This document shows positions 16,386-24,772 of a DNA stretch of 64,000 nt, piece by piece. Numbering within the stretch: position 1 is the first letter of the stretch; every line of letters starts with the position of its first letter. Position numbers and translations under genes: made by a program. The stretch is from assembly GCF_001975705.1 (NCBI RefSeq), contig NZ_CP015091.1, positions 124,001 through 188,000 on the forward strand, read 5' to 3'. The notes below the pieces were generated by a model. It was not told the DNA's origin. It was given only the letters and a program-made list of their open reading frames with translations, and made no database searches. The stretch comes from Salipiger abyssi (GTDB lineage: Bacteria > Pseudomonadota > Alphaproteobacteria > Rhodobacterales > Rhodobacteraceae).

Positions 16386-17762
16386 CTAGTTTCGGCCAGG
16401 CACTTGCAGCCCCATGTCGACATCGTCCTCAAGAACCGTATCGCCCTCGAGATTTGCCTTTCTGGCCTCAAGCTCCCGCGCACTGGGAAACAGCTTGCTG
16501 AAGATGATCGGCCACATCCCCGCGATCATCATCACGATCCCGAAAAAAGCTGTCGTCCGCATGAAGCCGTCTTCCCCGCCTTCGAAGAAGAGCCCGGCGA
16601 CATAGGGCCCGACGAAACCGCCCAGGTTGCCCACGCCGTTGATCAGCGCGAGACCACCGGCGGCAGCTGTCGCGCTCAGCACGCTGGTAGGCGACGGCCA
16701 CCAGAGCGCCGCGAAGGTGAACGAACAGGAGACGGCGATACACAGAGCGGCATAGGCCACGACCGAAGACGGGCTCAGCAGGCTCAGCAGCAGGGCGGCG
16801 CCCGAGGTCAGGCCGAGCGTGGCGAGGTGCCAGCGCCGGTCGCCCGTCTTGTCCTGGGTCCAGCCCAGAATGTAGAGCGTACACATCGCAAAGGCGAAGG
16901 GCACACCGGCCAGGATGCCGTTTTCGAGCGAGGTCAGCGACGGGAACCCGTGCTGAATGAGCTGCGGCAGCCACATCAGGATGCCGAGCATCCCCATGCC
17001 CATGGCGAAGAGGCCAAGGCTGTAGATCCAGACCGGCGGCGTTTTGAGCGCCTGGAGCAGGCTGCTCGTGCCGTGTTCACGCGAGTTCTGCGCGCGGCGT
17101 TCGAGCTCCAGCTCCTCCAACAGCGCCGTCTTCTGGTGCTCTGTCAGCCATTTCGCCTGTTGCGGAGCATTGGGAACGCCCATCGCCCAGTAGACACCGA
17201 AGCACACGGTGACAACGCCCTCGACGATGAACAGCCATTGCCATCCCTCGAAGCCGCCATATTCGATCCCGAGCAGGAACCCGGAAATCGGCCCGCCGAC
17301 AAGACCGGCGAGAGGCACCGAAAGCAGGAAAAGCGAATAGGCCCGGCCCCGACGCGCCTGCGGCACCCACAGTGTAATGAGATAAAGCATCGCCGGCGTA
17401 TATCCGCCTTCGAAAACACCCATAAGGAAACGCAATAATATAAGGCTGGTTGAATCGGTAACAAAAGCCAGGCAGCCGGTGGTGAGACCCCAGCAGACGA
17501 TCAACCCGGACACCCATCGCGTCGCACCGATTTTTTCCAGAAGAAGATTGCTCGGTATTTCGATGAGCGCATATCCGACAAAGAAAATGCCAGCCGCCAG
17601 ACCGAATGCTTCCGGAGTCAGGCCGATGGAATCGCGCATCGGAAGAGCGGCATAGGAAATACCGGATCTGTCGATATTCATGATCAGCTGCCCCATGAAA
17701 AAGAATGGCAGCAAATTTATGGATATTTTATAGAAAATATCCTGGTTCTTCTCTGATGACAT
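16386..17762 (-). CDS. MFS transporter, anion:cation symporter type
   Basis: A 458-residue inner-membrane protein with about 12 hydrophobic segments. It resembles the ACS family (phthalate, hexuronate and tartrate permeases): LPFFFMGQLIMNIDRSGISY at TM1, then GIFFVGYALIEIPSNLLLEKIGATRW with the typical MFS loop 2-3, and GVFEGGYTPAMLYLITLWVP. The start is strongly supported by GGAGGAG 5-7 bases upstream. It is the last gene of an operon with a Baeyer-Villiger monooxygenase and a cupin, and a perfect terminator follows. Uptake of the acid or ketone substrate handled by the monooxygenase is inferred. Confidence 0.9.
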   Translation of the reverse strand: MSSEKNQDIFYKISINLLPFFFMGQLIMNIDRSGISYAALPMRDSIGLTPEAFGLAAGIFFVGYALIEIPSNLLLEKIGATRWVSGLIVCWGLTTGCLAFVTDSTSLILLRFLMGVFEGGYTPAMLYLITLWVPQARRGRAYSLFLLSVPLAGLVGGPISGFLLGIEYGGFEGWQWLFIVEGVVTVCFGVYWAMGVPNAPQQAKWLTEHQKTALLEELELERRAQNSREHGTSSLLQALKTPPVWIYSLGLFAMGMGMLGILMWLPQLIQHGFPSLTSLENGILAGVPFAFAMCTLYILGWTQDKTGDRRWHLATLGLTSGAALLLSLLSPSSVVAYAALCIAVSCSFTFAALWWPSPTSVLSATAAAGGLALINGVGNLGGFVGPYVAGLFFEGGEDGFMRTTAFFGIVMMIAGMWPIIFSKLFPSARELEARKANLEGDTVLEDDVDMGLQVPGRN

Positions 17763-17807
17763 GTTGTTCTCCTCCTCCTTGATTCCGTGCAGATTGCACG
17801 ACCCCCC

Positions 17808-19346
17808 TCACCGCATGGCAGCCGAAAGCTGCGGCGTCTCCTCCTCGCCGCGTGTCTTCGAAACCGGCGCCGATGACGGCTCGCGATAATGTTCGGCGAC
17901 AAAGACCGTGTGCTGCGCGATCTGGTCGAGATCGTCGCCCGGCCAGTCGGCCATGTTGTTGCCGAAATCGTCCGTGAGATAGTTCGTGCATTGGCCCGAG
18001 CTGTAGGCCCCGCGCGCATTGATCGTATCGGCGCGCTGCTTCCACTCGGTTTCCGCCTCCTCCAGCACCTCCAGCGCGGCAACACCCGCGTGCTCCATAT
18101 GCGCGATGGCGGTGACGATGTAGTGGCTGGCGATCTCGCCGGTGCGCAGGCCGCCCAGCGATTTGGCACGCCCGTTGGGGCCGCCGCCGACCAGGAACAG
18201 GTTGGGGCACATGCTGACCTGAATGCCCTTGTAGGCCCGCGGATGCCCGCCCTGCGCCTCGGCCACGCTGAGCCCGTCGCGGCGCTGCACACGGTCGAGA
18301 ATGCTGGTCCCCCAGCGGAAGCCCGTGGCCATCACGATCGTGTCCACCTCGAAGGCCCGCCCGCTGCGCGAGACCACGCCGTCCTCGGTGATCGCGCTGG
18401 CGGCCTCGGGCACCAGCTCCACATTGGGCTGTTGCAGGGCGCGGAACCAGTCGTCGCTCATGCCCGGTCGCTTGCAGCCGAAATTGTAATCCGGAGTCAG
18501 CAGCTTGCGCAGCTCGGGGTCGGGGACCTCCTGCTCCAGAAAGGCGAGGGCCTGCGCCTCGATCTCTGCAAACATGGCCTCCCGATCGGCATCGGGGTCG
18601 AGTTCGAGATCCGCGCGATAGCCGGCCCGGCGCCACTCCTCGTTCTCCCTCCGCTTCTTGCGGATATGGTCGATATTCGTCGCGATGAACGCGCGCTCTT
18701 CCTCGGTGAAGACTTTCTGGTTCTGCGGCAGGATCCAGTTCGGCGTGCGCTGAAAGACCACGACCTCGGCGCCGGCCCTCTGCATCGCCGGCACGATCTG
18801 AAGGCCGGACGATCCGCTGCCGATGACAGCGATCCGGTCGCCCTCGCCGGTATAGCCCGAGGGCCAGTGCTGCGAGTGGAAATAGCGCCCGCGAAAGCTG
18901 TCATAGCCGGGAATGACATTGCTGACCGCATCGTCGAGAAAGCCGGTCGCCAGGATCAGATGCCGCGCCCGGCGGGGCCCGCGCGTCGTCTCGACCTCCC
19001 AGGCCGCGCGCGCCTCGTCCCAGCGGCACGACGTCATTTCGACCTCGAATTCGGTCCGCTCATACATCCCGAGATCACGGGCAACCTTCTGGAAATAAGC
19101 GAGGATTTCCGGTTGCATCGGGAATTCCCGGGTCCAGGGCGTGCCGAGCGCGCATTCGAGCTGATAGTCCAGCGCCGGCGTGTCCACGCCGCATCCGGGG
19201 TAGCGGTTGACCCACCACGCGCCGCCGTAATCGCCATGCGCGGTGATGACCCGGTAATCGGTGATGCCCGCCTCGGCGAGCCGCGCCGCGACGGCGATTG
19301 CGTTGCCGCCGGAGCCGACGATAAGGACGTTCTCGATTTCTGTCAT
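17808..19346 (-). CDS. Flavin-dependent monooxygenase, type I Baeyer-Villiger type
   Basis: A 512-residue cytoplasmic flavoprotein using NADPH, FAD and oxygen. It has the first Rossmann motif at residues 9-16 (IVGSGGNAIAV, with Ala in the third-glycine position), the type I BVMO fingerprint FRGRYFHSQHW (Phe-151, Gly-153, His-157, Trp-161), and the second nucleotide motif VIGSGSSGLQIVP at about 174-186. The start at 19346 follows AGGAG; an in-frame ATG at 19367 overlaps the cupin gene end. The fingerprint implies conversion of a ketone to an ester or lactone. The cupin upstream and MFS transporter downstream share its transcript. The ketone substrate is not determinable. Confidence 0.88.
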   Translation of the reverse strand: MTEIENVLIVGSGGNAIAVAARLAEAGITDYRVITAHGDYGGAWWVNRYPGCGVDTPALDYQLECALGTPWTREFPMQPEILAYFQKVARDLGMYERTEFEVEMTSCRWDEARAAWEVETTRGPRRARHLILATGFLDDAVSNVIPGYDSFRGRYFHSQHWPSGYTGEGDRIAVIGSGSSGLQIVPAMQRAGAEVVVFQRTPNWILPQNQKVFTEEERAFIATNIDHIRKKRRENEEWRRAGYRADLELDPDADREAMFAEIEAQALAFLEQEVPDPELRKLLTPDYNFGCKRPGMSDDWFRALQQPNVELVPEAASAITEDGVVSRSGRAFEVDTIVMATGFRWGTSILDRVQRRDGLSVAEAQGGHPRAYKGIQVSMCPNLFLVGGGPNGRAKSLGGLRTGEIASHYIVTAIAHMEHAGVAALEVLEEAETEWKQRADTINARGAYSSGQCTNYLTDDFGNNMADWPGDDLDQIAQHTVFVAEHYREPSSAPVSKTRGEEETPQLSAAMR

Positions 19347-19363
19347 CGGTCTCAGATCTCCTG

Positions 19364-19786
19364 TCATTGCTGCGCGAACCTGAGGACGAGGGCGAGCGGC
19401 TCGGCATCGCCCACCCAGCGGGAGATGTGCCCGTTGCCGCCGGCATCGTCCATCAGGATGATCGAGCCCGCCCCGAAGCGGCGCTTTGTCCCGTCGCTGA
19501 CCTCGACCTCGACCACGCTGGCGAGCACGACGATGAACTGCCGCGCCGGCGCCGGGTGCAGATAGCCGGTGGAGCTGTCCTCGAAGACCCGGCGCAGGGT
19601 CACTTCGACATCGCCGAGGGGCTCGGATTTACCGTCGACGCGGCCCTCCCACATCTGCACGGTGGTGAGCGCGAATTCTTCATCGACGAAAATGGAATCG
19701 CCGTTCTCCGCCACGCAGACGCGCACATAGGGCTGGCCGACGACGGGCGACACGGTTTGGCTTTCGGTGACGATCATCATGCGCAT
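19364..19786 (-). CDS. Small cupin-domain protein
   Basis: A 140-residue single-domain cupin. The barrel is visible as VEVTLRRVFEDSSTGYLHPAPARQFIVVLASVVEVEVSDG followed in the second motif by FGAGSIILMDDAGGNGH. In cupin motif 1 the usual two-histidine pair is reduced to His in YLHP, and motif 2 keeps His in GNGH, so metal binding is possible but not certain. It is the first gene of the operon with the Baeyer-Villiger monooxygenase and lies divergent to a LysR regulator. It may act on the ester or lactone product or serve as an accessory binding protein. I do not recognise a specific characterised homologue. Confidence 0.75.
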   Translation of the reverse strand: MRMMIVTESQTVSPVVGQPYVRVCVAENGDSIFVDEEFALTTVQMWEGRVDGKSEPLGDVEVTLRRVFEDSSTGYLHPAPARQFIVVLASVVEVEVSDGTKRRFGAGSIILMDDAGGNGHISRWVGDAEPLALVLRFAQQ

Positions 19787-20244
19787 TCCGCCAGCGGCAT
19801 CACCCGAAGACAGGCAGAGTCAGCAATAGCGCTGCGCAAAATTGCGCATGCGAATCCGTGGGTCATTTATTTCATCCTCCTGGGAGGGCTGAGGAAGGAT
19901 CGACGCCACGCTTTTCCGGAAATCGTATCGGCTGTTTTGCGGCAAGAGACATCTCGTCCACTTGCATATGTTTCGCTCGGCGCATAGTAATACTGGCGCT
20001 CCGAATAGTGGATTCCGGAAACGTCGATGAAATAAACCTCATCGTCTGAACACGGCACGTTGTGTGTTCAGCACTGCGATGCGCTGCGAAAGAGCCTCCC
20101 GAACAAGCGGGTGGGATCCTCCCTTTTCCTCCATTCAGCCGGTCTGGCTGTTCCTCCTGATTTTGATTTTGACGAAAAACATATCGTTTGCAAATTGATA
20201 TACAGGGGTGGTTTTATGCTCTTCATGAATACAGGGAGGGCGGC
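19787..20244. promoter_or_regulatory. Divergent control region, cupin operon versus LysR gene, with two inverted repeats
   Basis: This 458-base gene-free stretch lies between divergent genes. Two repeats stand out. CTGAACAC-N10-GTGTTCAG is a perfect 8-bp inverted repeat at 20046-20071. ATATC-N11-GATAT at 20181-20201 has the T-N11-A geometry of LysR boxes and lies about 45 bases before the LysR start, suggesting autoregulation. The ORFs that can be read here (about 60-65 codons) show no coding character. Confidence 0.55.
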
Positions 20245-21201
20245 GTGACCAGCTGGAACAATCTGGACCTTAACCTACTGAAAATATTCGATGCGATATA
20301 TCAGGAGCAGAGCGTTTCCGCAGCTGCGGACAGGCTCGGCATGACGCAACCGACCGTGTCCAACGCATTGAGCCGGCTGCGGCAGGCGCTTGGCGATCAG
20401 CTTTTCGTCCGTACGCGCCAGGGTATGGAGCCCACCCTGCTGGCCCAGTCGATTGCCGGCTCCGTTCAACAGGGGCTCAAGGAAATCTCGACCTCGATCC
20501 GGCAGGGGATGCCCTTCGATCCGTTGGAGACCGAGCGGACCTTCACCATGCTGTGTACCGATGTGGGCGAGGAGACCTATGTCGCCGCGATGATGAAAGT
20601 GCTCGAGACGTCGGCGCCGTATATTGATATCAAGGTATTGGAAGCGCCGCTCGACGAGTGCGAGAGCCTGCTCGAATACGGCTATGCGGATTTCGCCATC
20701 GGGCGGCTTGAGATCTCCGATCGGCACATGCGGGAACATATCGCCAGTTGCAGCTATTCCGTGCTGCTTTGTGCCGATTATGCCGAAGCGATTGGCGTAG
20801 CCGAAGGCGAAGTCATTCCGTTCGACCTCTATCTCGCGCAGCGGCATGTGAATGTCCTGCCCCGCGCCACGCCGTTGAATCAGCATCCGGTGGATCTGGC
20901 TCTGCGGGATTGCGACGGCCAACGCCGGATCGTCCTGACACTGCCGCATACATCGGTGCTGTCAGAGATCCTTCCCGGCACCACACTTCTGGCCACTGTG
21001 CCGGAGCCGGCCGTCGCCCCGGTCCGCTCCAAAGCCCGCCTGGTGCGGGCCAGGCTGCCGTTCGAGACGGCGCCTCTGGATATTCTGCTGATCTGGCATC
21101 GCCGCCAGCAGCTGGACAAGGGCCATAGCTGGATGCGGTCTCAGATCCGGTCCCTGCCGATGAGTTCCTGGAACATGAAGGACATGCGCGTCCCGGTGTA
21201 G
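20245..21201 (+). CDS. LysR-family transcriptional regulator (NodD/LinR/NahR-like)
   Basis: A 318-residue activator from a GTG start preceded by GGGAGGG at a good distance; upstream in-frame ATG 20188 lacks this. The N-terminal winged helix reads LDLNLLKIFDAIYQEQSVSAAA then LGMTQPTVSNALSRLRQAL, typical of the NodD-like branch that often senses aromatic compounds. The C-terminal part is a periplasmic-binding-like effector domain beginning at about residue 90 (FTMLCTDVGEE). It is divergent from the cupin-monooxygenase-MFS operon and most likely controls it. A 10-bp hairpin lies between its end and the convergent gab operon. Confidence 0.9.
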   Translation: MTSWNNLDLNLLKIFDAIYQEQSVSAAADRLGMTQPTVSNALSRLRQALGDQLFVRTRQGMEPTLLAQSIAGSVQQGLKEISTSIRQGMPFDPLETERTFTMLCTDVGEETYVAAMMKVLETSAPYIDIKVLEAPLDECESLLEYGYADFAIGRLEISDRHMREHIASCSYSVLLCADYAEAIGVAEGEVIPFDLYLAQRHVNVLPRATPLNQHPVDLALRDCDGQRRIVLTLPHTSVLSEILPGTTLLATVPEPAVAPVRSKARLVRARLPFETAPLDILLIWHRRQQLDKGHSWMRSQIRSLPMSSWNMKDMRVPV

Positions 21202-21275
21202 GGTGCGGCAGACCGCCCGGTCATGCCGGGCTCGGATACTGGCCGAGGCCGGTCAGGACTGTTCCCGGTATGCGT

Positions 21276-21297
21276 GGCGGGATCATGTGATCCCGCC
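21276..21297 (-). terminator. Hairpin at the 3' end of the gab operon
   Basis: GGCGGGATCA and TGATCCCGCC form a perfect 10-bp stem around two bases, overlapping the gabD stop codon region. It lies between convergent genes and could serve both strands. No T-run is present. Confidence 0.45.
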
Positions 21298-22752
21298 GAA
21301 GCAGACGTTCTTCAGTTCGAGGAAATCCTCGATGCCGTATTTCGATCCCTCGCGCCCGAGGCCCGATTGCTTGATCCCGCCGAACGGCGCGACCTCGGTC
21401 GAGATCAGGCCGGTGTTCACGCCGACCATGCCACTTTCCAACGCCTCGGCGACCCGCCAGACGCGGGAGAGATCGTTGGCGTAGAAATACGCGGCCAGGC
21501 CGAATTCGCTGTCATTGGCCATGTCGATCACCTCGGCCTCTGTTTCGAACCGGACGAGGGCCGCCAGCGGGCCAAAGGTTTCCTCACGGCAGACCAGCAT
21601 ATCGCGGGTCACGCCCGTCAGCACGGTCGGCGCAAAGAAGGCACCGCCGGCGTTCGATCGGGCGCCCCCGGTGCTGACCGTGGCCCCCTTGCCGACCGCG
21701 TCGGCGATATGCGCCTCGACCTTGGCGACGGCGGCCTCGTTGATCAGCGGGCCGGTGGTCACACCCTCTTCAAAGCCATTGCCGACATGCAATTGCCGGA
21801 CAGCATCCTTCAGCTTTTCGGCAAAGGCGTCGTAGATGCCGGATTGCACGTAGATCCGGTTGGCGCAGACGCAGGTTTGACCATTATTGCGGAACTTGGC
21901 GATCATGGCGCCCTCGACCGCTGCATCGACATCGGCGTCGTCGAAGACGATGAAGGGCGCATTGCCGCCGAGTTCGAGCGACATCTTCTTGATCGTGCCC
22001 GCCGCCTGCTCCATCAGGATTTTGCCCACGCGGGTGGAGCCGGTGAAGGTGATCTTCCGCACTTTGGTGTTTGCGCAAAGCTCTTTGCCGACGCCCGAGG
22101 CATCGGTCGACGGGATGACGTTGAACACACCCGCGGGCAGGCCTGCGCGCTCGGCAAGAACCGCCATGGACAGCGCCGATAGCGGCGTCAGTTCCGCCGG
22201 GCGGGCGACAAAGGTGCAGCCGGCGGCCAAAGCAGGGCCGACCTTGCGCGCGATCATCGCGTTGGGGAAATTCCACGGGGTGATGGAGCCGACGACACCC
22301 ACGGGCTGTTTCAGAACCATGATCCGGGTGTCGCGCTGATGGCCGGGGATCACGTCGCCATAGATGCGCTTGGCCTCTTCCGCGAACCATTCGATAAAGG
22401 AGGCGCCATATAGGATCTCTCCACGCGCCTCCGCCCAGGGCTTGCCCATCTCGGCGGTCAGGATCGTGGCCAGATCGTCCGCGTTCTCAAACATCAGATC
22501 GTGCCAGCGACGCAGGATCGCCGCGCGCTCCTTGCCGGTCATCGCAGCCCAGCCGGGGCCGGCGGCATGCGCCGCCTCCACCGCCCGCGCCGTTGCAGCC
22601 ACATCCAGATCTGCAACCGAGGCAACAAGCTTCCCGGTCGCGGGATCAAACACGTCAAAGCGCGCCTCGCCCTCGATCCATGCGCCGTTCACATAGGCGC
22701 GGGTTTCCAGAAGGCTGGGGTCTTTCAGGGTCAGATTCATCAGGTCTTTCAT
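21283..22752 (-). CDS. gabD: Succinate-semialdehyde dehydrogenase
   Basis: A 489-residue aldehyde dehydrogenase, the usual length for GabD. Landmarks are the ITPWNFPNAMIARKVGPALAAG segment, the general base region MSLELGGNAPFIVFDDAD, and the catalytic cysteine in NNGQTCVCANRIYVQ. The preceding ITFTGSTRVGK is the cofactor-binding turn. The gene lies one base after gabT on the same strand, so the pair converts GABA via succinate semialdehyde to succinate. Assignment as GabD rests on family features plus this context. A divergent XRE-cupin regulator probably controls the operon. Confidence 0.92.
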   Translation of the reverse strand: MKDLMNLTLKDPSLLETRAYVNGAWIEGEARFDVFDPATGKLVASVADLDVAATARAVEAAHAAGPGWAAMTGKERAAILRRWHDLMFENADDLATILTAEMGKPWAEARGEILYGASFIEWFAEEAKRIYGDVIPGHQRDTRIMVLKQPVGVVGSITPWNFPNAMIARKVGPALAAGCTFVARPAELTPLSALSMAVLAERAGLPAGVFNVIPSTDASGVGKELCANTKVRKITFTGSTRVGKILMEQAAGTIKKMSLELGGNAPFIVFDDADVDAAVEGAMIAKFRNNGQTCVCANRIYVQSGIYDAFAEKLKDAVRQLHVGNGFEEGVTTGPLINEAAVAKVEAHIADAVGKGATVSTGGARSNAGGAFFAPTVLTGVTRDMLVCREETFGPLAALVRFETEAEVIDMANDSEFGLAAYFYANDLSRVWRVAEALESGMVGVNTGLISTEVAPFGGIKQSGLGREGSKYGIEDFLELKNVCFGGIT

Positions 22753-22753
22753 C

Positions 22754-24031
22754 TCAGGCCCCTTTCACAGCGTCGATCGACGCCTCCAGAATGTCGAGCG
22801 CTTCGGCAAAGACGTCCTCGGGGATGGTCAGCGGCGCGAGGAAACGGATCACGTTGCCGTGGACCCCGCAGGTCAGCAGAACGAGCCCGCGTCTGAGCGC
22901 TTCAGCGCGAATGGCATTGGTCATTTCGGGGTTCGGCGCGCTGCCATCGGCGGTGTTGAACTCTGCCGCGACCATGAAACCGGGGCCGCGCACATCGACA
23001 ATTTCCGGCACTCGCGACCGGATTTCGTTGAGCCGCTGTTTCAGACGCGATCCAAGGATATTGGCGCGATTGCAGAGGTTTTCTTCCTCGATCACGTCCA
23101 GCACCGCATGGGCGGCGGCGATGCCCAGGGGGTTGCCGCCATAGGTGCCCCCCAGCCCGCCGGGGGCCGCGGCGTCCATGATCTCGGCCCGGCCGGTGAG
23201 CGCGGCAAGCGGCAGGCCCCCGGCCAGACCTTTGGCCATGGTCGTGATGTCGGCGGCGACGTCATAGCCCTCCATCGCGAACAGGTGACCGGTGCGCGCG
23301 AAACCCGTCTGCACCTCATCCGCGATCAACAGGATGCCATGGGTGTCGCACAAGTCGCGCAGGGCGCGCATCAATTCGGCGGGCGCGGGATAGAAGCCAC
23401 CCTCGCCCTGCACCGGCTCAAGGATGATCGCGGCCACGCGGTCGGGGTCGAGATCGGCCTTGAACAGCTTTTCGATCCCCGCCAGCGCATCGACCGTGGA
23501 GGTGCCATGCAGCTCGACCGGGAAGGGCACATGGAAGACATCGGGCATCATCGCGCCGAAGCCCTTCTTATAGGGGGCGACCTTGCCCGTCAGGCTCATC
23601 CCCATGAAGGTCCGGCCATGGAAGCCGCCGCCAAAGGCGATGATGGCGTTGCGACCGGTGGCGGCGCGGGCGACCTTGATGGCGTTTTCTACCGCCTCGG
23701 CCCCGGTGGTGACAAAGACGGTCTTTTTCTCGAAATCGCCGGGCACCTTGTCGTTCAGCCGTTCGGCCAGCCGGATGTAGTTCTCGTAAGGCAGGACCTG
23801 ATGGCAGGTATGGGTGAAGGCCTCGGATTGGCGGCGCACCGCCTCCATCGCCTTAGGGTGGCAATGGCCGGTGTTCACCACGGCGATCCCGGCGGCAAAG
23901 TCGATATAGCGCTTGCCCTCGACGTCCCAGACTTCCGACCCGGAGGCACGTTCGACATAGACCTGCGTCTGCATGCCGACACCCCGAGAGATGGCGGCGT
24001 CGCGGCGGGCGGAGATTTCGGCATTCAGCAT
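22754..24031 (-). CDS. gabT: 4-aminobutyrate aminotransferase
   Basis: A 425-residue class-III PLP aminotransferase that transfers the amino group of GABA to 2-oxoglutarate. Visible features are DFAAGIAVVNTGHCHPKAMEAV near the N-terminus, AFGGGFHGRTFMGMSLTGK, the LIADEVQTGFARTG segment with the PLP-contacting Asp, and the Schiff-base lysine in TTMAKGLAGGLPL. Downstream gabD on the same strand completes the GABA shunt. The upstream intergenic region holds a widely spaced GAAACAG/CTGTTTC repeat that may be the site for the divergent regulator. Confidence 0.93.
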   Translation of the reverse strand: MLNAEISARRDAAISRGVGMQTQVYVERASGSEVWDVEGKRYIDFAAGIAVVNTGHCHPKAMEAVRRQSEAFTHTCHQVLPYENYIRLAERLNDKVPGDFEKKTVFVTTGAEAVENAIKVARAATGRNAIIAFGGGFHGRTFMGMSLTGKVAPYKKGFGAMMPDVFHVPFPVELHGTSTVDALAGIEKLFKADLDPDRVAAIILEPVQGEGGFYPAPAELMRALRDLCDTHGILLIADEVQTGFARTGHLFAMEGYDVAADITTMAKGLAGGLPLAALTGRAEIMDAAAPGGLGGTYGGNPLGIAAAHAVLDVIEEENLCNRANILGSRLKQRLNEIRSRVPEIVDVRGPGFMVAAEFNTADGSAPNPEMTNAIRAEALRRGLVLLTCGVHGNVIRFLAPLTIPEDVFAEALDILEASIDAVKGA

Positions 24032-24116
24032 TGTTCCGTATCCTGGCTGGAGCGGGGGCAGGGCCCCGTCGATTGTGGTGGGCGGCAGGATATGGCGTTG
24101 AATTTTTGGCGAAAGT

Positions 24117-24163
24117 CTGTTTCTTTAATCATGTAAGTCACTGAATTATATATGGTGAAACAG
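24117..24163. promoter_or_regulatory. Putative operator between gabT and XRE-cupin regulator
   Basis: CTGTTTC at 24117-24123 and GAAACAG at 24157-24163 form a perfect 7-bp inverted repeat separated by 33 bases of AT-rich sequence (two TATA-like stretches). It sits between divergent genes, the usual arrangement for a PuuR-like regulator. Function is inferred. Confidence 0.4.
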
Positions 24164-24178
24164 AAATGTTGATCTATC

Positions 24179-24751
24179 ATGAACGATACTAACAACGCGC
24201 CCGAGGAACGCGAGTTGGGTCTGCGCCTGCGGGCGGTGCGTGACCGGGCCGGACTGTCGCAGCGGGCACTTGCCAAAAAGACCGGCGTGCCCAACTCGAC
24301 GATTTCGCTGATCGAGGCGGGAAAGATGAACCCGTCCGTCGGCGCGTTGCGGCGTATTCTAGATGGCGTGCCGATCAGCCTGTCGGAGTTCTTTGCCTTC
24401 GAGCCGGAGCGCGAGAAAACCAGCTTTTACGCCGCCGGGGAGCTGACCGAAATCGGCAAGGGCAAGGTGTCGCTGAAACAGGTCGGGGCGAGCCTCTTCG
24501 GGCGTCAGCTGATGATCCTTTACGAGACCTACGAGCTTGGCGCCGATACCGGTCGGGTGATGTATGGCCACGAGGGCGAGGAGGGCGGCATTGTGCTGTC
24601 CGGCCGGGTCGAGATCACCGTGGGCGAAGACCGCAAGATCCTCGGGCCGGGAGATGCCTATTACTTCGACAGCCGCGCGCCGCATCGCTTTCGCCAGGTG
24701 GGGCCCGAGAAATGCGTGCTGGTCAGCGCCTGCACCCCGCCGACCTTCTGA
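24179..24751 (+). CDS. XRE-family regulator with C-terminal cupin domain (PuuR-like)
   Basis: A 190-residue regulator. Residues about 15-68 are an XRE helix-turn-helix (RLRAVRDRAGLSQRALAKKT, then NSTISLIEAGKMNPS). Residues about 110-188 form a cupin barrel ending in LGPGDAYYFDSRAPHRFRQ. This domain order matches PuuR and related regulators of polyamine and GABA catabolism. The gene is divergent from gabT-gabD, so it most likely represses that operon and is relieved by a pathway amine bound in the cupin. The start has no strong ribosome-binding site. Confidence 0.88.
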   Translation: MNDTNNAPEERELGLRLRAVRDRAGLSQRALAKKTGVPNSTISLIEAGKMNPSVGALRRILDGVPISLSEFFAFEPEREKTSFYAAGELTEIGKGKVSLKQVGASLFGRQLMILYETYELGADTGRVMYGHEGEEGGIVLSGRVEITVGEDRKILGPGDAYYFDSRAPHRFRQVGPEKCVLVSACTPPTF

Positions 24752-24772
24752 ACACGGGCGCATGCCGGCCGG

